Part shown: one piece after another, positions 24,309 through 34,389 of the stretch
Position numbering within the stretch: position 1 is the first letter of the stretch
How the letters are laid out: each line of letters begins with the position of its first letter
Source of the DNA: Maricaulis sp.
GTDB taxonomy: Bacteria; Pseudomonadota; Alphaproteobacteria; Caulobacterales; Maricaulaceae
NCBI RefSeq assembly: GCF_030149515.1
Contig: NZ_JASBRI010000001.1
Location: forward strand, 124,001 to 188,000
Direction: 5' to 3'
DNA length: 64,000 bases
Notes under the pieces: generated by a model
Seen by the model: the letters and a program-made list of their open reading frames with translations, nothing else
Databases searched by the model: none
Told to the model about the DNA's origin: nothing
Position numbers and translations under genes: made by a program

Positions 24309-26132
24309 TCATTCCACGGTGACAGACTTGGCAAGATTGCGGGGTTGGTCCACATCCGTCCCCTTCAGGGCGGCGATGTGATACGCAAGCATCTGGACCG
24401 GAACGGCCGCCACCAACGGACGGACAATTTCAGGGCATTCCGGCATCATCACCGTCTGCGCCGCCGTATTGTCCGCTTCTTCAGCCCCTCTTGAATCAGT
24501 GATCAGTATAACCTCAGCACCTCGCGCGGATACCTCTTGGATGTTCGACAGGGTCTTGGAAAAAAGGCCGTCATAGGGCGCTGTAACGACCACCGGTGTT
24601 CCTTCCTCGATCAACGCTATGGGGCCATGCTTGAGTTCGCCTGCAGCGTAGCCTTCGGCATGGATATAGCTGATCTCCTTAAGCTTGAGCGCGCCTTCCA
24701 GCGCAAGCGGATGGAAAACTCCACGCCCGACATAGAGCACGTCCCGGGCCGCTGTAAGCCGATGCGCGATCCGCTCGATTTCCGGCTCGGCGGCTAGCGC
24801 CATATTGATCAGGCGTGGCGTCTCAAGCACGACACGGGCCAGCTCCCGTTCGGCCCGCTCGTCCAAAACACCCCGCGCCCTGCCAGCTCCTACAGCCAAA
24901 CAGACGAGCGCAGCGAGTTGAGCCGTGAAGGCCTTGGTGGACGCCACGCCGATCTCCGGCCCAGCCTCGGTCATGGCGACCGCATCCGCTTCACGCGCGA
25001 TGGAGGATTCTGCCACATTGACGACCGCCAGTGTGCGGGACCCCATCTGCCGACAGTAACGCAAAGCGGCCAGCGTATCGGCTGTCTCGCCTGATTGCGA
25101 CACGAGCAATGCGGCATCGCGTTTCGAAATCACAGGATCGCGATAGCGGAACTCCGAAGCCACATCGATTTCCACCGCAAGCCGGGCCTGCCGTTCGAAC
25201 CAGAACTTCGCGACGGCGGTCGCGTAGTAGGCTGTACCGCAAGCGGTTGCCACAAGCCGATCGACATTGGCCCAGTCCAACAGTGCGTCTGTCCGGAACC
25301 GGCCAGCATCAATGTCAACATACCGCGCAAGCGTTCGAGCCACCGCGTCCGGCTGTTCATGGATTTCTTTTTCCATGAAGTGCCGGTATTCGCCTTTGTC
25401 CGCAAAACCCGCCACAGCGCGCGAAATCTGAACCGGCCGAACTACTTCCCTGCCATCCGAGTCGAATACCCGGGCGCCCTGGGAGGTCACGACCGCCCGG
25501 TCTCCCTCCTCAAGATAGATCACCCTGTTGGTCCATCCTGCAAGTGCAAGAGAGTCGGAGCCAACAAACCCCTCCCCATCACCGATACCGACGACCAACG
25601 GGCTACCGGCACGGGCTGCCCAGATTCGACCGGGTTCTTCGGCATTGACCGCCGCCAAGGCGTAGGCCCCGCGCAAACGCTCCACTGCTGCAGAGAAGGC
25701 CTCATCCATATTCAGGCCCGATTTGATGCCGGACGCAATCAGATGGGCAATGACCTCAGAATCAGTTTGGCTTTGAAAGATGAAACCCGCGGCAAGCAGC
25801 TCATCTCGCAAAATCTGGTAGTTCTCGATGATGCCGTTGTGGACTATTGCCACCGGGCCCGACGCATGTGGATGCGCGTTGTCTTCTGTAGGGGCCCCGT
25901 GGGTCGCCCAGCGGGTGTGGGCAATGCCTACACCCCCGTCGAGCGGATCCGCGGCCAGTCGGGCTTCCAGTTCAGCGATTTTCCCACGGGCGCGTCGTCG
26001 CTTGAGGTCCCCCGTCTCCGTTAAGACCGCTACACCAGCAGAGTCATAGCCCCGGTATTCCAGCCGCCGCAGCCCATCAACGAGTCTGGTCGCAACCTGA
26101 TTCGCTCCAACGATGCCAACGATCCCGCACAT
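24309..26132 (-). CDS. glmS: Glutamine-fructose-6-phosphate aminotransferase (isomerising)
   Basis: Makes glucosamine-6-phosphate, the entry to UDP-GlcNAc. 607 residues beginning MCGIVGIVG with the nucleophile Cys2, which fixes the start at 26132; the frame is open further upstream but that part is not GlmS. N-terminal Ntn glutaminase (to about 230), then two SIS domains with SQSGETADTLAAL and STKAFTAQ, ending in NLAKSVTVE. No glmS ribozyme is visible, as expected outside Firmicutes. With glmM at 29345 it supplies amino sugars for peptidoglycan and envelope polysaccharide. Confidence 0.97.
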   Translation of the reverse strand: MCGIVGIVGANQVATRLVDGLRRLEYRGYDSAGVAVLTETGDLKRRRARGKIAELEARLAADPLDGGVGIAHTRWATHGAPTEDNAHPHASGPVAIVHNGIIENYQILRDELLAAGFIFQSQTDSEVIAHLIASGIKSGLNMDEAFSAAVERLRGAYALAAVNAEEPGRIWAARAGSPLVVGIGDGEGFVGSDSLALAGWTNRVIYLEEGDRAVVTSQGARVFDSDGREVVRPVQISRAVAGFADKGEYRHFMEKEIHEQPDAVARTLARYVDIDAGRFRTDALLDWANVDRLVATACGTAYYATAVAKFWFERQARLAVEIDVASEFRYRDPVISKRDAALLVSQSGETADTLAALRYCRQMGSRTLAVVNVAESSIAREADAVAMTEAGPEIGVASTKAFTAQLAALVCLAVGAGRARGVLDERAERELARVVLETPRLINMALAAEPEIERIAHRLTAARDVLYVGRGVFHPLALEGALKLKEISYIHAEGYAAGELKHGPIALIEEGTPVVVTAPYDGLFSKTLSNIQEVSARGAEVILITDSRGAEEADNTAAQTVMMPECPEIVRPLVAAVPVQMLAYHIAALKGTDVDQPRNLAKSVTVE

Positions 26133-26284
26133 TCCTGGCTCCTGTCCGATGGGTAGCGAAACTTTGCGCCAACCCGAGTTAAGCGAAGCTAACCATAATG
26201 GCGAAGTGACGCACGCCTCGTTTGTTCGCTCGGCGCTCAACAAATCCTGCCGGACGTTTCATGCTGCCAAAGCGCGCACCGGCC

Positions 26285-27802
26285 TCAGACTTCTTGATCG
26301 AAGGCCCCGATTTCCGGGTAGTTGTCTAACTCGGCCTTGATTTCGCGGAAGATGGATTTCACGTCTTCTGCGCTAGAAGAGCTTTCCACAACCACAACAA
26401 GATTGGGCGTGTTCGAGGACGCACGCACCAACCCCCACGATCCGTCTTCTAGAGCGAAGCGCACACCATTCACCGTGTTCACCGCAACGATATGACGTCC
26501 GGCGACACGATCGCCCCGTTCTGCCTTGGCCTTGTAGGTGGAGGCGATCTGCTCGACCACGTCATATTTCTCCTCATCGGCACAAGCCGGCGACATGGTT
26601 GGGGAGCCGTAGCTGACAGGCAAGTCGCGGCGCAAATCGGCCATCGACTTTTCCGGGTTGCGGTCGAGCATTTGCATAATGGCACGCCCCGCCACGAGCC
26701 CGTCGTCATAACCGCGACCGATCGGCGGTTGCAGGAAGAAATGGCCAGACTTCTCGAAACCGGCCAGCGCTCCCAGCTCACGCGAGCGTCGCTTGATGTA
26801 GGAATGGCCGGTCTTGAAATAGTCGGTCTTGCATCCGTGTTCCGCCAGCACCGGATCGATGGTGAATAGACCGGTGGACTTTACGTCGACCACGAAAGTT
26901 GAACCCGGGTGCAACGGTGCCAGATCGCGCGCCAGCATGAGGCCGATCTTGTCCGCGAAGATCTCCTGCCCCTCATTGTCGATCACGCCGCAACGGTCGC
27001 CATCACCGTCGAAGCCCAGCCCGACATCGGCTCCATGCTCGAGCACCGCATCACGCATTGCGTGCAACATTTTCATGTCTTCCGGATTGGGGTTGTAGCG
27101 CGGAAATGTGTGATCAAGACCGCAATCCATCTCGATCACCTCGGCACCCATTGCCCGCAGCGCTTGTGGCGCGAAGGCCCCCGCCGTGCCGTTGCCGCAA
27201 GCCGCCACTACTTTCAGCGGCCGCTTCAGATCCACATCTTTCGCTACGTCAGCGAGATAACGTTCGGCGACGCCCGCCTCGCGCACGTAACCGCCACCAC
27301 TGCGCGCCCGACCCTCGCCGCCAAGCACGATCTCGCGCAGCCGGCCCATCTCGGCAGGCCCAAACGTAAGCGGTCGCTCCACGCCCATCTTCACTCCCGT
27401 CCAGCCGTTGGAATTATGGCTGGCCGTGACCATGGCGACGCACGGAATGTCGAGATCAAACTGCGCGAAATAGGCCACAGGAGACAAGGCCAGCCCGATA
27501 TCGTGCACTTCGACACCCGCCGCCATCAGTCCGACTTCCAGCGCCTGTTTGACCCCCAGCGAATAGCTGCGAAAATCATGACCAGTCACGATTTTCGGCT
27601 CGACACCGAGTTCATGGATCAGAGTGCCTAGCCCCAGGCCCAGAGCCTGTACGCCGTAGAGGTTGAGGTCGGGCGGCACGTCCGAGCCGGAATGGCCGAA
27701 CCACCAGCGTGCATCGTACTCGCGAAACCCTGTCGGCTTGATTAGGGCTTCATTTTCGAACATCCAAGTGTTGGGGTGGAGCGTTGCATGCGGCTTGGTC
27801 AT
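26285..27802 (-). CDS. manB: Phosphomannomutase/phosphoglucomutase
   Basis: 505 residues of the alpha-D-phosphohexomutase family. The phosphoserine loop TASHNSNGWTG, the metal loop GFDGDGDRCG and the sugar-binding FEKSGHFF are all present. Alphaproteobacterial enzymes of this long type serve both mannose-1-P and glucose-1-P, feeding GDP-mannose (for gmd-fcl) and, through galU, UDP- and dTDP-glucose. The ATG at 27802 has AGGGGA five bases upstream and is preferred over an earlier in-frame one. The 47 bp to ugd upstream suggest co-transcription. Confidence 0.9.
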   Translation of the reverse strand: MTKPHATLHPNTWMFENEALIKPTGFREYDARWWFGHSGSDVPPDLNLYGVQALGLGLGTLIHELGVEPKIVTGHDFRSYSLGVKQALEVGLMAAGVEVHDIGLALSPVAYFAQFDLDIPCVAMVTASHNSNGWTGVKMGVERPLTFGPAEMGRLREIVLGGEGRARSGGGYVREAGVAERYLADVAKDVDLKRPLKVVAACGNGTAGAFAPQALRAMGAEVIEMDCGLDHTFPRYNPNPEDMKMLHAMRDAVLEHGADVGLGFDGDGDRCGVIDNEGQEIFADKIGLMLARDLAPLHPGSTFVVDVKSTGLFTIDPVLAEHGCKTDYFKTGHSYIKRRSRELGALAGFEKSGHFFLQPPIGRGYDDGLVAGRAIMQMLDRNPEKSMADLRRDLPVSYGSPTMSPACADEEKYDVVEQIASTYKAKAERGDRVAGRHIVAVNTVNGVRFALEDGSWGLVRASSNTPNLVVVVESSSSAEDVKSIFREIKAELDNYPEIGAFDQEV

Positions 27803-27849
27803 ATCGTCCCCTGGAGTAGATGCGGACATCAGCGTTCGGACCACCGTCC

Positions 27850-29160
27850 CTAGGCATCACTACGGCCCACACTGGTATAAGAGAAGCCCACATTACGAGC
27901 TTCTTCGGGCGTATAGATGTTGCGAAGGTCGATTAGCACGGGCCGGCTCATTAGCTGCTTGAGCCGTTTCAAGTCCAACGCCCGAAATTCGTTCCACTCG
28001 GTGATGATCACTACAGCGTCGGCCTTCTCGGCACACAGATAGGGGCCCGACACGAACTCGACATTCTCCAACAATTTCTCCGCCTCGACAGTCCCGGCGG
28101 GATCGAAAGCGCGAATTTTCGCACCTGCCTTCTGCAGCGCTGGAATAATTTGCAAACTCGGCGCTTCGCGCATGTCATCCGTGTTCGGCTTGAAGGTTAC
28201 GCCCAACACGGCGATCGTCTTGCCGCCGACATCACCATCGCATGCTTCGATCACTTTGTCGGCCATGGCCCGCTTACGCGTATCGTTCACATCAACAACC
28301 GTCTCGATCAGGCGCAGCGGCGAGCCGGCATCCTGGGCAGTGCGCGTCAGCGCCAGCGTATCCTTCGGAAAACAGGAGCCGCCATAGCCCGGCCCGGCGT
28401 GCAGGAACTTGCCGCCGATCCGGTTGTCAAGACCGACGCCGCGAGCCACTTCCTGCACATTCGCGCCCACCTTCTCGCAGAGATCGGCGATCTCGTTGAT
28501 GAAGGTGATCTTCATGGCGAGAAAGGCATTGGCGGCGTACTTGATGAGTTCTGACGTGCGACGCGAGGTAAACACGATCGGCGTCTCGTTCAGGAAAAGC
28601 GGGCGGTAAAGCTCGCTCATCACGGTGCGGGCGCGGTCATCATCGGTTCCCACGACGACCCGGTCGGGACGCTTGAAGTCATCGATCGCGGCCCCTTCCC
28701 TCAGGAATTCCGGGTTCGACACAACGGCGAATTCGGCGTTCGGCCGCGCATCGCGGATGATGCGTTCGACCTCGTCGCCCGTGCCAACCGGCACGGTCGA
28801 TTTGGTCACCACCACCGTATAGCCATCCATCACCTCGGCCACTTCCTTGGCCGCGGCATACACGTAGGACAGATCCGCATAGCCGTCGCCCCGGCGCGAA
28901 GGCGTGCCCACGGCGATGAACACGGCTTCGGCCGTACGTACCGCTTCGGCGAGGTCCTGGGTAAAGCTGAGACGGCCTTCGCGAACATTGCGATTGACCA
29001 GAAGATCAAGACCGGGCTCGTAGATCGGGATGCCGCCCGAATTCAGCGTCTCGACCTTGCCGGCATCCTTGTCGACGCAAATCACCTCATGACCGAAGTC
29101 TGCGAAACAGGCTCCCGAGACAAGCCCAACGTAACCGGTTCCGATCATTGCGACGCGCAT
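27850..29160 (-). CDS. ugd: UDP-glucose 6-dehydrogenase
   Basis: Oxidises UDP-glucose to UDP-glucuronate. 436 residues: N-terminal NAD fold MRVAMIGTGYVGLVSG, the family's EGADIDDF-like EGAAIDDFKRPD, and the catalytic cysteine in GYGGSCFPKDTLAL. Length is standard. Upstream are 184 bp without a gene, then glmM. With the UDP-glucuronate epimerase at 31694 it can give UDP-galacturonate. Confidence 0.96.
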   Translation of the reverse strand: MRVAMIGTGYVGLVSGACFADFGHEVICVDKDAGKVETLNSGGIPIYEPGLDLLVNRNVREGRLSFTQDLAEAVRTAEAVFIAVGTPSRRGDGYADLSYVYAAAKEVAEVMDGYTVVVTKSTVPVGTGDEVERIIRDARPNAEFAVVSNPEFLREGAAIDDFKRPDRVVVGTDDDRARTVMSELYRPLFLNETPIVFTSRRTSELIKYAANAFLAMKITFINEIADLCEKVGANVQEVARGVGLDNRIGGKFLHAGPGYGGSCFPKDTLALTRTAQDAGSPLRLIETVVDVNDTRKRAMADKVIEACDGDVGGKTIAVLGVTFKPNTDDMREAPSLQIIPALQKAGAKIRAFDPAGTVEAEKLLENVEFVSGPYLCAEKADAVVIITEWNEFRALDLKRLKQLMSRPVLIDLRNIYTPEEARNVGFSYTSVGRSDA

Positions 29161-29344
29161 CGCCCGACACTCCCATCCATGGATCGGCCCGGTATCGCCG
29201 AGGCTGTGCCCCGACGCAAGACCCGGCGGGCGTTTGCTACAGTGGATGACAGTGCGCCACCCGGCATGCGGCGACGCGCCGGGCGAGGCCTGTCATTTCC
29301 GGTCACAGGAACAAAAGCACGCCGGCGCACTGAAAGACAGCCGG

Positions 29345-30691
29345 TCAGGCCACTGTGGCTTCAATGGCCGAGCGTATGCTGCCAACCACGGCGCTGATCA
29401 CTTTCCGGTCGCCCTCGGCCATCACGCGAATGACGGGTTCGGTCCCCGATGCCCGCACGACCAGGCGGCCCGCATCACCCAGTTGTTTTTCCCCCGCACA
29501 AATGGCCGAACGGACTGCCTCGGTTTCAAGCGGGGCAACACCACGCTTGATACGGACATTTTCCAGCAATTGCGGCGCCGGTTGGAAAACCTGGAGCACA
29601 TCGCTCGCCGGCTTGCGGCGATCGCCGAGCACACGAAGCACCTGCAGCGCGGCGATCAGGCCATCGCCCGTCGGCGCGAAATCCGGCATCACAACATGTC
29701 CGGACGATTCTCCTCCGAGATTGATGCCCGTCTCCGTCATGCGTTCGGAAACATAGCGATCGCCGACCTTGGTGCGTTCGAGCCCGATACCCTGGCTATC
29801 CAGGAATTGTTCCAGGCCCAGATTGGACATGACGGTCCCGACGATCGCATCGTGCCGCAATTCACCGGTCTTCTTCCAGTGCTGCGCCAGCAGGGCGAGG
29901 ATCTGGTCACCATCGATCACGCGTCCCTTCTCGTCGCAGAGGACCAGCCGGTCGCCATCGCCATCCAGCGCAATGCCCAGATCGGCCCGGTATTTAACCA
30001 CTTCCTTGCACATGCGGCCCGGCGCCGTGGATCCGCACTCCTCGTTCACATTGAATCCATTGGGCTCGACGCCGATCGGGATGACATCGGCCCCCAACTC
30101 CCAGAACACGGTGGGCGCTACCTTGTAGGCAGCGCCATTGGCGCAATCGACCACGATCCTGAGCCCCGAAAGGCGCTGACTGCGGGGAAAGGTGGATTTG
30201 ACGATCTCGACATAGCGCGCCTGGGCATCGTCGATCCGCTTGGCCCGTCCGAGATCCGCGGGCGCGGCGAGTTTCTCGGTCAGACCGCCGTCCATGCGCT
30301 TTTCGATCTTCAGTTCGGTCTTGTCGTCCAGCTTCTTGCCGTCCGGACCAAAGAGTTTGATGCCATTGTCATGATAGGGATTGTGCGACGCCGTAATCAT
30401 CACCCCGAGATCGGCACGCAGGGATCGTGTCATCAGGGCGACGGCCGGTGTCGGCAGCGGGCCGAACTGGAACACGTCCATGCCAACCGATGTGAACCCG
30501 GCCACAAGGGCGGATTCGATCATGTAGCCGGACAGCCGGGTATCCTTGCCGATCACGACGGAATGACGACCGGAGTGCCGCACGAAATGCTTGCCGGCCG
30601 CCATTCCCAGACGAAGCGCCGTTTCCGCAGTCATCGGAAAGCTGTTGGTCAGCCCGCGGACGCCGTCCGTGCCGAAGTATTTCTTGCCCAT
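29345..30691 (-). CDS. glmM: Phosphoglucosamine mutase
   Basis: Interconverts glucosamine-6-P and glucosamine-1-P. 448 residues with [13 protein letters not shown] at the start, the phosphoserine loop [16 protein letters not shown], metal loop ALDGDGDRL and GGESSGHV, the GlmM-specific sugar loop. ATG at 30691 is chosen over a GTG two codons before. Divergent from galU, with about 126 bp for the two promoters. Confidence 0.96.
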   Translation of the reverse strand: MGKKYFGTDGVRGLTNSFPMTAETALRLGMAAGKHFVRHSGRHSVVIGKDTRLSGYMIESALVAGFTSVGMDVFQFGPLPTPAVALMTRSLRADLGVMITASHNPYHDNGIKLFGPDGKKLDDKTELKIEKRMDGGLTEKLAAPADLGRAKRIDDAQARYVEIVKSTFPRSQRLSGLRIVVDCANGAAYKVAPTVFWELGADVIPIGVEPNGFNVNEECGSTAPGRMCKEVVKYRADLGIALDGDGDRLVLCDEKGRVIDGDQILALLAQHWKKTGELRHDAIVGTVMSNLGLEQFLDSQGIGLERTKVGDRYVSERMTETGINLGGESSGHVVMPDFAPTGDGLIAALQVLRVLGDRRKPASDVLQVFQPAPQLLENVRIKRGVAPLETEAVRSAICAGEKQLGDAGRLVVRASGTEPVIRVMAEGDRKVISAVVGSIRSAIEATVA

Positions 30692-30817
30692 TTCCACACC
30701 CGCTTTGGATCCGCATCCCTATATACGACTCATCGGCTTACGCGAAGTGAATCGCGGCGGTGGACGCTCGGGGAGCGATCGGGTAGGCGTTCGGTTCTCT
30801 GAGCGAGGGGGTTGAGG

Positions 30818-31687
30818 ATGAAGCCAATACGCAAAGCGGTTCTCCCGGTGGCAGGACTGGGCACACGAGTGTTGCCCGCCACCAAATCGATCCCCAAGGA
30901 GATGCTCCCCGTTTTTGACCGTCCGGCCATCCAGTACGTCGTCGACGAGGCCCGCGCAGCCGGAATCGAGCATTTCGTCTTCGTAACCGGCCGCAACAAA
31001 AGTGCGATCGAGGATTATTTCGACACCGCCTACGAACTCGAATCCACTCTGCAAGGCAAGAACAAGTCGGCGATCCTGGCCGAGCTGGAGCGCAACAAGC
31101 CGGTTCCCGGTTCAATGAGCTTCGTTCGCCAGCAGGCTCCGCTGGGCCTTGGCCACGCGATCTGGTGTGCCCGCGACATTGTCGGCGATGAAGCCTTCGC
31201 CATTCTCCTGCCCGACATGCTGGTCCAGGCACAGCCCAGCTGCCTGGCACAGATGGTCGAGGCGTACGACCGGGTCGGCGGCAATCTGATCGCCGTCGAA
31301 CCCTGCGAAGATCCGTCCGGCTACGGCATTATCGATCCGGTCGACCGCTCCGGCCCACTGATGAAGATGAAAGGCATGGTGGAAAAGCCCCCGCGCGAGA
31401 GTGCCCCGTCCAATCTCTTCATCACCGGGCGCTATATCCTGCAACCGGACATCTTCGACCTGCTGGCCGATCAGGGCGCCGGCGCCGGCGGCGAAATCCA
31501 GCTCACCGACGCCATGGTCCGCCTGATGGCGTCCCAGGATTTCCATGCGCTGGAATATGCCGGCCAGTCCTACGACTGCGGCAGCAAGCTGGGCTATCTG
31601 CGTGCCAATATGGCCTATGCGCTCATCGACCCGGAGCATGGCCCGGCGGCGGCTGAACTGGTCCGGGAATTCGCCGGGCCGTCGTGA
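30818..31687 (+). CDS. galU: UTP-glucose-1-phosphate uridylyltransferase
   Basis: Makes UDP-glucose from glucose-1-P. 289 residues starting MKPIRKAVLPVAGLGTRVLP, with the nucleotide loop GLGTRVLPATKSIPKEM and the GalU-type VEKPPRESAPSNL segment. ATG at 30818 is preceded by a GAGGGGGTTGAGG ribosome binding region; a TTG two codons earlier is unlikely. It converges on the UDP-glucuronate epimerase gene with a 6-bp gap. Confidence 0.96.
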   Translation: MKPIRKAVLPVAGLGTRVLPATKSIPKEMLPVFDRPAIQYVVDEARAAGIEHFVFVTGRNKSAIEDYFDTAYELESTLQGKNKSAILAELERNKPVPGSMSFVRQQAPLGLGHAIWCARDIVGDEAFAILLPDMLVQAQPSCLAQMVEAYDRVGGNLIAVEPCEDPSGYGIIDPVDRSGPLMKMKGMVEKPPRESAPSNLFITGRYILQPDIFDLLADQGAGAGGEIQLTDAMVRLMASQDFHALEYAGQSYDCGSKLGYLRANMAYALIDPEHGPAAAELVREFAGPS

Positions 31688-31693
31688 CCGGCC

Positions 31694-32671
31694 TCAGCCC
31701 GCCTTGCCATCCCGCCAGGCCCGGAACCAGCGCGCGAACAAGGCAAGCCCCTCATCCAGTCCCACCTTGGGTTCATAGCCATAGTCGGCCTGCAACCGAC
31801 TTGTATCCGCATAGGTTCGCGTCACATCGCCGGGCTGCATCGGCAGCATGACTTTCTCGGCCTTAACACCGATGGCACGTTCCAGCGCCTCGATCATGTC
31901 CATGAGGCGGACCGGTGAAGATCCCCCGATATTGTAGACGGCATGCCGCCCCCGCTCCGGATTGTCCTTCAACACACGGTCCAGCGGCTCCACGACATCG
32001 TCGATATAGGTGAAGTCGCGTTCCATATCGCCATTGTTGAAGACCTCGATCGGCCGGCCTTCAAGCATGCGTTCGGCAAACAGCCAGTAGGCCATGTCCG
32101 GCCGGCCCCACGGCCCGTAAACGGTAAAGAACCTCAAGCCCGTAGCCGGAATTCCATACAGCGAGCTGTAGGCCGACGACATCAGTTCGTCGGCGCGTTT
32201 GGTGGCGGCATAGAGCGAGGCCGGCGTGCCGGCACAGTCCGTTTCATTGAACGGCACCGCCGACCGCTCTCCATAAACAGAACTGGATGACGCATAGACC
32301 AGATGGTCCAGGCGCTCTCCGAGCGCACGTGCCGCTTCGAGTACGGACAGGTGGCCAACAAGGTTGGACTGGGCGTAAGCGAAAGGATGTTCGAGCGAAT
32401 ATCTCACTCCGGCCTGGGCACCAAGATGGAGGATCCGCGACGGAGCTTCCGAAAGGACAAGGTCGAGAACGGCGTCATGGTCGGCCAGGTCCACTGCTTC
32501 GAACAGGAAATCGGGACAGGCAGACAGCTGGGCCAGACGCGCCTTTTTCAGAACGGGATCGTAGTAGGCGTTGAGATTGTCCAGGCCGACGACACGCTCT
32601 CCCGCCTCCAGCAACGCCCGGGCGGCGTGAAAGCCTATGAAGCCGGCAGCACCGGTCACCAATACGGACAA
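31694..32671 (-). CDS. UDP-glucuronate 4-epimerase-like NAD-dependent epimerase, TTG start
   Basis: 325 residues from a TTG at 32671. The N-terminus SVLVTGAAGFIGFHAARAL is a textbook Rossmann loop and GLDNLNAYYDP is the signature of UDP-glucuronate epimerases, which make UDP-galacturonate. The active site has SSSVYG and YAATKRA (YxxxK). No ATG lies near the domain start; TTG with AGGGAGA seven bases upstream fits best, whereas the first upstream ATG (32815) would add 48 unrelated residues overlapping rfbA. It follows rfbA by 44 bp. Confidence 0.88.
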   Translation of the reverse strand: MSVLVTGAAGFIGFHAARALLEAGERVVGLDNLNAYYDPVLKKARLAQLSACPDFLFEAVDLADHDAVLDLVLSEAPSRILHLGAQAGVRYSLEHPFAYAQSNLVGHLSVLEAARALGERLDHLVYASSSSVYGERSAVPFNETDCAGTPASLYAATKRADELMSSAYSSLYGIPATGLRFFTVYGPWGRPDMAYWLFAERMLEGRPIEVFNNGDMERDFTYIDDVVEPLDRVLKDNPERGRHAVYNIGGSSPVRLMDMIEALERAIGVKAEKVMLPMQPGDVTRTYADTSRLQADYGYEPKVGLDEGLALFARWFRAWRDGKAG

Positions 32672-32715
32672 GATGCGATCTCCCTGAGGCTGCCGGAATA
32701 CCGGCACCGATCCGA

Positions 32716-33594
32716 TTAGGGCCGGTTCCGTCTCAACAACTGACCGATATACCTGCCATATTCGGAATTGCGAAAGCGGGTCTCCACCTGTTCCAGGGCT
32801 GAACGCGAAATCCACCGGTTGAGGAAGGCGATTTCTTCGAGACAGGCGATCTGCAGACCCTGCCGGCGTTGCAGGGACCGGACGAATTCGGAGGCCTCAA
32901 GGAGGGCCTGACAAGTACCGGTGTCGAGCCACGCAATTCCGCGCCCAAGCTCGATCACCTTCAGCTCGCCCCGTTCCAGATACGTCCGGTTCACATCCGT
33001 GATCTCGAGCTCGCCCCGGGATGAGGGCCGGATCTCCCGAGCGATATCCAACACGCTGTTGTCATAGATATAGAGCCCGGTCACAGCGCGGTTGGACTTC
33101 GGATTTTCGGGCTTTTCCTCGATCTCCACTGCCCGCCCCGACTTGTCCATCGTGACCACGCCATAGCGCTGCGGCTTGTTGACATGATAGGCGAAAATCG
33201 TCGCCCCCGGTCCGGGCTCCGCAACCGCGGACCTCAAAGTGTCCGTCAGGCCGTGGCCGTAAAAGAGATTGTCGCCCAGGATCAGTGTCACCCGGTCGTC
33301 GCCGACAAAATCCCGCCCGATCAGGAAGGCCTCCGCGAGGCCCCGCGGTTCTGCCTGCTCGGCATAGGAGATCGAAATGCCGTACTGGCTGCCATCGCCC
33401 AGCAATTCCTGAAAACGCGACTGGTCCTTCGGCGTGGTAATGATGAGGATTTCGCGGATACCCGCCAGCATGAGCACCGACAGCGGGTAGTAAACCATCG
33501 GCTTGTCATAAACAGGCAGGAGCTGTTTCGAGGTGCTGACGGTCAACGGACCAAGGCGTGTACCGCTGCCCCCAGCCAGAATAATTCCCTTCAC
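32716..33594 (-). CDS. rfbA: Glucose-1-phosphate thymidylyltransferase
   Basis: First step of dTDP-L-rhamnose synthesis. 292 residues starting [18 protein letters not shown], with the [15 protein letters not shown] segment, LGDNLFYG and [18 protein letters not shown], all diagnostic. Divergent from rfbC, with a 182-bp interval that should hold both promoters; the pathway is therefore split into two divergent units, rfbA and rfbC-B-D. Confidence 0.97.
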   Translation of the reverse strand: MKGIILAGGSGTRLGPLTVSTSKQLLPVYDKPMVYYPLSVLMLAGIREILIITTPKDQSRFQELLGDGSQYGISISYAEQAEPRGLAEAFLIGRDFVGDDRVTLILGDNLFYGHGLTDTLRSAVAEPGPGATIFAYHVNKPQRYGVVTMDKSGRAVEIEEKPENPKSNRAVTGLYIYDNSVLDIAREIRPSSRGELEITDVNRTYLERGELKVIELGRGIAWLDTGTCQALLEASEFVRSLQRRQGLQIACLEEIAFLNRWISRSALEQVETRFRNSEYGRYIGQLLRRNRP

Positions 33595-33776
33595 AACGAA
33601 GCTCCCACTCGGCGGGCAAGCCGTTCCGGCTCACCGTTAATCCGGTGGAGGAACTTGGACAGGACCAGAAACGAGGGCAAGCCCCAAACTCATTCCTCCT
33701 CAAGGGCCTCCCCCTGTGTGATCGCGATACCGCAATTCATCTTGAGCCCAGCGCCAAATGACGACATAGCAGGCCC

Positions 33777-34355
33777 ATGACAAAACGCAGCCTGCATCTG
33801 GACCCGCTGGCCCTTCCGGGCGCATTTCGCATTCTGGCCCCTCGCTTTTCCGACGCGCGGGGGTATTTCGAGGTTGCATACAACCGCAGGGACTTGGCGG
33901 CCGCCGGCCTGTCGACGGATTTCATCCAGGACAACCAGTCGCTTTCGCGAGAGACCGGCACGGTGCGCGGCCTTCACTACCAGCTGCCTCCCTTCCAACA
34001 GGCCAAGCTTGTCCGTGTTCTCACCGGACGCATACTCGACGTCATGGTGGATGCCCGCACCGGTTCACCGACCTATGGGCAGCACTGTGCCATCGAGCTC
34101 GACGCCGAGGACGGGACCCAGGTCTTCGTGCCGCGCGGTTTCCTGCACGGCTTCGTCACCCGTGAACCCGATACCGTGGTTCTCTACAAGGTCGACAATG
34201 ATTACGCTCCGGGGCATGACCGCAGCCTAGTCTGGAACGATCCCGACCTGAATATCGACTGGGGCATCTCCGCCGGTGAAGCGGTCCTGTCGGACAAGGA
34301 TCGGGCTGCCGGCAGCTGGGCGGACTTCGCTTCGCCCTTCAGCTATCAGGATTGA
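33777..34355 (+). CDS. rfbC: dTDP-4-dehydrorhamnose 3,5-epimerase
   Basis: 192-residue cupin enzyme. GTVRGLHYQLPPFQQAKLV contains the catalytic His and flanking residues, followed by VPRGFLHGFVT and VLYKVDNDYAP. Length is normal. It starts the rfbC-rfbB-rfbD unit, with rfbB 34 bp downstream. Confidence 0.96.
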   Translation: MTKRSLHLDPLALPGAFRILAPRFSDARGYFEVAYNRRDLAAAGLSTDFIQDNQSLSRETGTVRGLHYQLPPFQQAKLVRVLTGRILDVMVDARTGSPTYGQHCAIELDAEDGTQVFVPRGFLHGFVTREPDTVVLYKVDNDYAPGHDRSLVWNDPDLNIDWGISAGEAVLSDKDRAAGSWADFASPFSYQD

Positions 34356-34389
34356 CCGGCCGAGGCCGAAGCAACGGGACCGCGAAACA

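Noticed and set aside
26133..26243. Longer N-terminus for GlmS
   Set aside because: Catalytic Cys must be residue 2 after Met removal, so the protein has to begin at 26132.
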